From Rikenella microfusus (lineage in GTDB: Bacteria > Bacteroidota > Bacteroidia > Bacteroidales > SZUA-534): a stretch of DNA of 7,173 nt. Position numbers and translations under genes: made by a program. The notes below the pieces were generated by a model. That model saw only the letters and a program-made list of their open reading frames with translations, ran no database searches and was not told the DNA's origin. Shown here one piece after another: positions 5,275-7,173 of this stretch; within the stretch, counting starts at the first letter, position 1; each line of letters starts with the position of its first letter. The stretch is taken from contig DYQV01000120.1 in the NCBI GenBank assembly GCA_020719105.1, positions 1 to 7,173 on the forward strand, given 5' to 3'.

Positions 5275-6354
5275 ATGAAGCACCCCATAGCACAAAAGAT
5301 TCAGTACATATTCATATATGCTGGTTTCTGGACCGTGGTTTTGGGGCTACATTTTGCCACATTAATCTTGCTCTATAAAATCGATTGGTGGAGTGCTACC
5401 GTCGATGGACTGGTATTTAACACCTTGTTTGCTTTATTGGGAGTAGCGCTGTGGTATCCGGTATTTTATAACGATCCGGAAAAGCAATCCATATCCATGC
5501 TGCTAATCAATCACCTAAGTATTATGGTGCTTTCTCTGGCATTTTGGGTGAGTTCGGGAGTTTTTATTTGCAATCAATTGTTGCAAAACTACCCGGATTA
5601 TCTTCAGTTTGTGGATGCCAGTATTCCATGGAGAATTTATACAGGAATCTTTTTTTATTTTTCCATCGTCTTGGTTTACTACCTGCTTATTTATGGATGC
5701 AGTCTTCGGGAACACATGTTGCAAGAATCAAGGTTACGCGAAAAAATAAATGAAGCGGAGTTAAAAAGCCTGAAATCGCAGATTAATCCTCACTTTTTAT
5801 TCAATAGTTTAAATTCCATCAGTTCTTTAACCATTACCAATCCCGAAAAGGCTCATGAAATGATTATTAATCTTTCAGGCTTTTTGCGATATTCTTTAGC
5901 GCACGATCCAACCAATTTAATACCCTTTAAGCAGGAGATTGAAAATGTGGAGGCATATATTGCCGTTGAAAAAATACGGTTTGGCGACAAACTGGTATTT
6001 ATAAAGAAAATATGTGAGCCTTGCTACCATCACAAAGTTCCTTTTTTAATATTGCAACCGCTGATTGAAAACGCCATTAAGCATGGTGTTTACGAAAGCA
6101 TGAAACCGGTAACGGTTGTTGTTGAATGTGAAAAACTCCCCGACCAATCCATTAAAATTACGGTGGAAAACAATTTCGATCCGGAGGCTGTTTCCCAGAA
6201 AGGCACAGGTACTGGAATTAGAAATATTACCGAGCGGTTGAAGATTATCTATCAATTGAACGATTTGTTTACCATTGAGAAAAAAAGGGATTACTTTACC
6301 GTTCAGTTGATTTTACCCAGTAAACCTGCATTTACAAATACCAATAATCTGTAA
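5275..6354 (+). CDS. LytS/YehU-family sensor histidine kinase
   Basis: 359 residues. Four predicted TM helices lie at about 11-34, 45-64, 75-98 and 120-141, with little periplasmic sequence, which suggests that signals are read within the membrane or from a partner protein. A short coiled-coil linker (about 143-168) leads to the His_kinase domain (PF06580-type). The phosphoacceptor is His173 in SQINPHFLFNSLNSISSL. The ATP-binding part has the N-box LQPLIENAIKHGV (260-272) and the glycine box GTGTGIRNITERL (310-322). All key residues are present. The ATG at 5275 follows the barrel gene by 15 nt. The response-regulator gene begins 11 nt after its stop, so the two are near-certain cognate partners. 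Confidence 0.95.
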   Translation: MKHPIAQKIQYIFIYAGFWTVVLGLHFATLILLYKIDWWSATVDGLVFNTLFALLGVALWYPVFYNDPEKQSISMLLINHLSIMVLSLAFWVSSGVFICNQLLQNYPDYLQFVDASIPWRIYTGIFFYFSIVLVYYLLIYGCSLREHMLQESRLREKINEAELKSLKSQINPHFLFNSLNSISSLTITNPEKAHEMIINLSGFLRYSLAHDPTNLIPFKQEIENVEAYIAVEKIRFGDKLVFIKKICEPCYHHKVPFLILQPLIENAIKHGVYESMKPVTVVVECEKLPDQSIKITVENNFDPEAVSQKGTGTGIRNITERLKIIYQLNDLFTIEKKRDYFTVQLILPSKPAFTNTNNL

Positions 6355-6365
6355 ATTTATCAGCC

Positions 6366-7115
6366 ATGAGAATAGTAATCATTGAAGATGAGGCCCCAGC
6401 CCGTGAAATTGTAAAAGCCTTTTTACAACATCATGTCGATGTGGAAGTTGTTGGCGAGTTTTCCGATGGTTTTTCGGGTATAAAAGGGATTAAAGACTTG
6501 AAACCTGACTTGGTTTTTCTTGATGTTCAAATGCCCAAAATTACCGGTTTTGAGATGTTGGAATTGCTGGAGGAGCATCCTGAAATAATTTTTACCACCG
6601 CTTATGACCAATACGCTATTAAAGCCTTTGAAATGAATGCGGTTGATTACCTGCTCAAACCTTTTTCAAAAGAACGATTCAATCAGGCACTGGAAAAAGC
6701 AAGAACCAAGGTAGAACATACAATTACCGATAAACCGGCTGATCCAATAAAACAGGTAATGGAAGCATTGGACGAAAAACCTGAAAACCTGTTCCGAGTG
6801 GTGGTAAAAAAAGGAGGCGATATTCACATGATTGCCGTTGAAGACATTCTTTATATTGAGGCTAAAGACGATTATGTGATGCTTTATACAGAAAAGAGCC
6901 GTTACCTGAAAGAAAAAACCATGCGGTTTTACGAGAACCATTTGGACCCGGACCATTTTGTTAGGGTGCACCGTTCGTTTATTGTCCGTATCGATCAGGT
7001 TAAACGGCTGGAACCATACGGAAAATCATCGTATTTGGCCATTTTAGGACAAGGTCAAAAAATTAACGTAAGCTTGGCAGGATACAAAAAACTCAAGGAA
7101 GTATTGAGTTTTTAA
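6366..7115 (+). CDS. LytTR-family response regulator (LytR/AlgR type)
   Basis: 249 residues. The receiver domain (1-120) has the acidic pair Glu7-Asp8 (IIEDEAPAR), the phosphoacceptor Asp53 in LVFLDVQMP, Thr77/Thr78 in FTTAYDQYA and Lys98 in VDYLLKPF. The LytTR DNA-binding domain (about 143-247) shows VEDILYIEAKDDYVMLYT, the HFVRVHRSFIVRIDQV core and SLAGYKKLKEVL at the end. It is complete, with normal length for the family. Translation starts at the ATG at 6366, 11 nt after the kinase stop. It is the last gene of the operon before a predicted terminator. LytTR proteins bind paired direct repeats near promoters; I saw no obvious pair upstream of 3765, so self-regulation is not shown. Confidence 0.95.
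   Translation: MRIVIIEDEAPAREIVKAFLQHHVDVEVVGEFSDGFSGIKGIKDLKPDLVFLDVQMPKITGFEMLELLEEHPEIIFTTAYDQYAIKAFEMNAVDYLLKPFSKERFNQALEKARTKVEHTITDKPADPIKQVMEALDEKPENLFRVVVKKGGDIHMIAVEDILYIEAKDDYVMLYTEKSRYLKEKTMRFYENHLDPDHFVRVHRSFIVRIDQVKRLEPYGKSSYLAILGQGQKINVSLAGYKKLKEVLSF
7087..7113 (+). terminator. Probable terminator overlapping the end of the response-regulator gene
   Basis: AAAAACTCAA (7087-7096), loop GGAAGTA and TTGAGTTTTT (7104-7113) form a ten-bp perfect stem that starts as an A-run and ends as a T-run. It could therefore work in both directions. It lies in the final codons (KKLKEVLSF) and touches the TAA. The stem is AT-rich, so it is weaker than the metK terminator. Confidence 0.5.
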
Positions 7116-7130
7116 TACTTATCCCGCTTT

Positions 7131-7162
7131 ATTCATACCTGAGCATTGCGAAAGGTGTGAAT
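7131..7162. repeat. Inverted repeat downstream of the operon
   Basis: ATTCATACCT (7131-7140) pairs with AGGTGTGAAT (7153-7162) over ten bases with one G-T wobble, around a 12-base loop. No T-run follows. It could be a second, non-canonical terminator, an operator, or the edge of a repeat cut by the window end. Confidence 0.45.
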
Positions 7163-7173
7163 GTGCGATGGGT

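Overview
The window looks like chromosomal DNA from a member of the Bacteroidota, probably a Bacteroidia-type organism. The signs are moderate-to-low GC, promoter boxes of the TAnnTTTG type, A-rich translation starts with little Shine-Dalgarno signal, an UpxY-type NusG paralogue, a LytS/LytTR two-component pair, and an intergenic repeat cluster of a style I associate with this phylum. No tRNA, rRNA, CRISPR array or complete insertion sequence is visible.

Left part, all minus strand (1-2133). A gene truncated by the left window edge (3-1079) encodes an AlbA_2/Schlafen-type domain followed by a RecG-like C-terminal ATPase-fold domain. It is intact over 359 codons but begins with GTG, 9 nt after the stop of an in-frame 34-codon mini-ORF (1089-1193). 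The mini-ORF resembles the N-terminal end of a FdtA/WxcM-type sugar isomerase. About 420 bases without a credible gene follow (1194-1614), made of degenerate pyrimidine-rich tandem repeats around a core of GC-rich palindromes. Beyond that lies a upxY-like antiterminator (1615-2112). UpxY proteins normally head polysaccharide operons, and fdtA-type genes are common in such operons. The stretch may therefore be the scar of a lost or displaced surface-polysaccharide locus.

Centre (2134-3700). metK (2302-3555, minus) encodes S-adenosylmethionine synthetase and ends in a good intrinsic terminator. Its leader carries a 51-nt element (3619-3669) that matches the SAM-II riboswitch in sequence, pseudoknot and length. 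A TAnnTTTG box sits just upstream, placed so that the transcript would begin almost at the first base of the aptamer. This is the most informative non-coding feature here: the enzyme that makes SAM appears to be controlled by a SAM sensor.

Right part, plus strand (3765-7115). A promoter with both boxes (3765-3797) drives a four-gene operon: a LiaF-like four-helix membrane protein with a C-terminal FGG-repeat domain, a small secreted beta-barrel-like outer-membrane protein, a LytS/YehU-type histidine kinase and a LytTR response regulator. A hairpin with a T-run overlaps the regulator's stop codon and probably ends the operon. By analogy with LiaFSR of Firmicutes, I infer a cell-envelope sensing module in which the LiaF-like protein and the barrel feed into or answer to the kinase/regulator pair. 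That role is inference; the gene families and the operon layout are seen directly.
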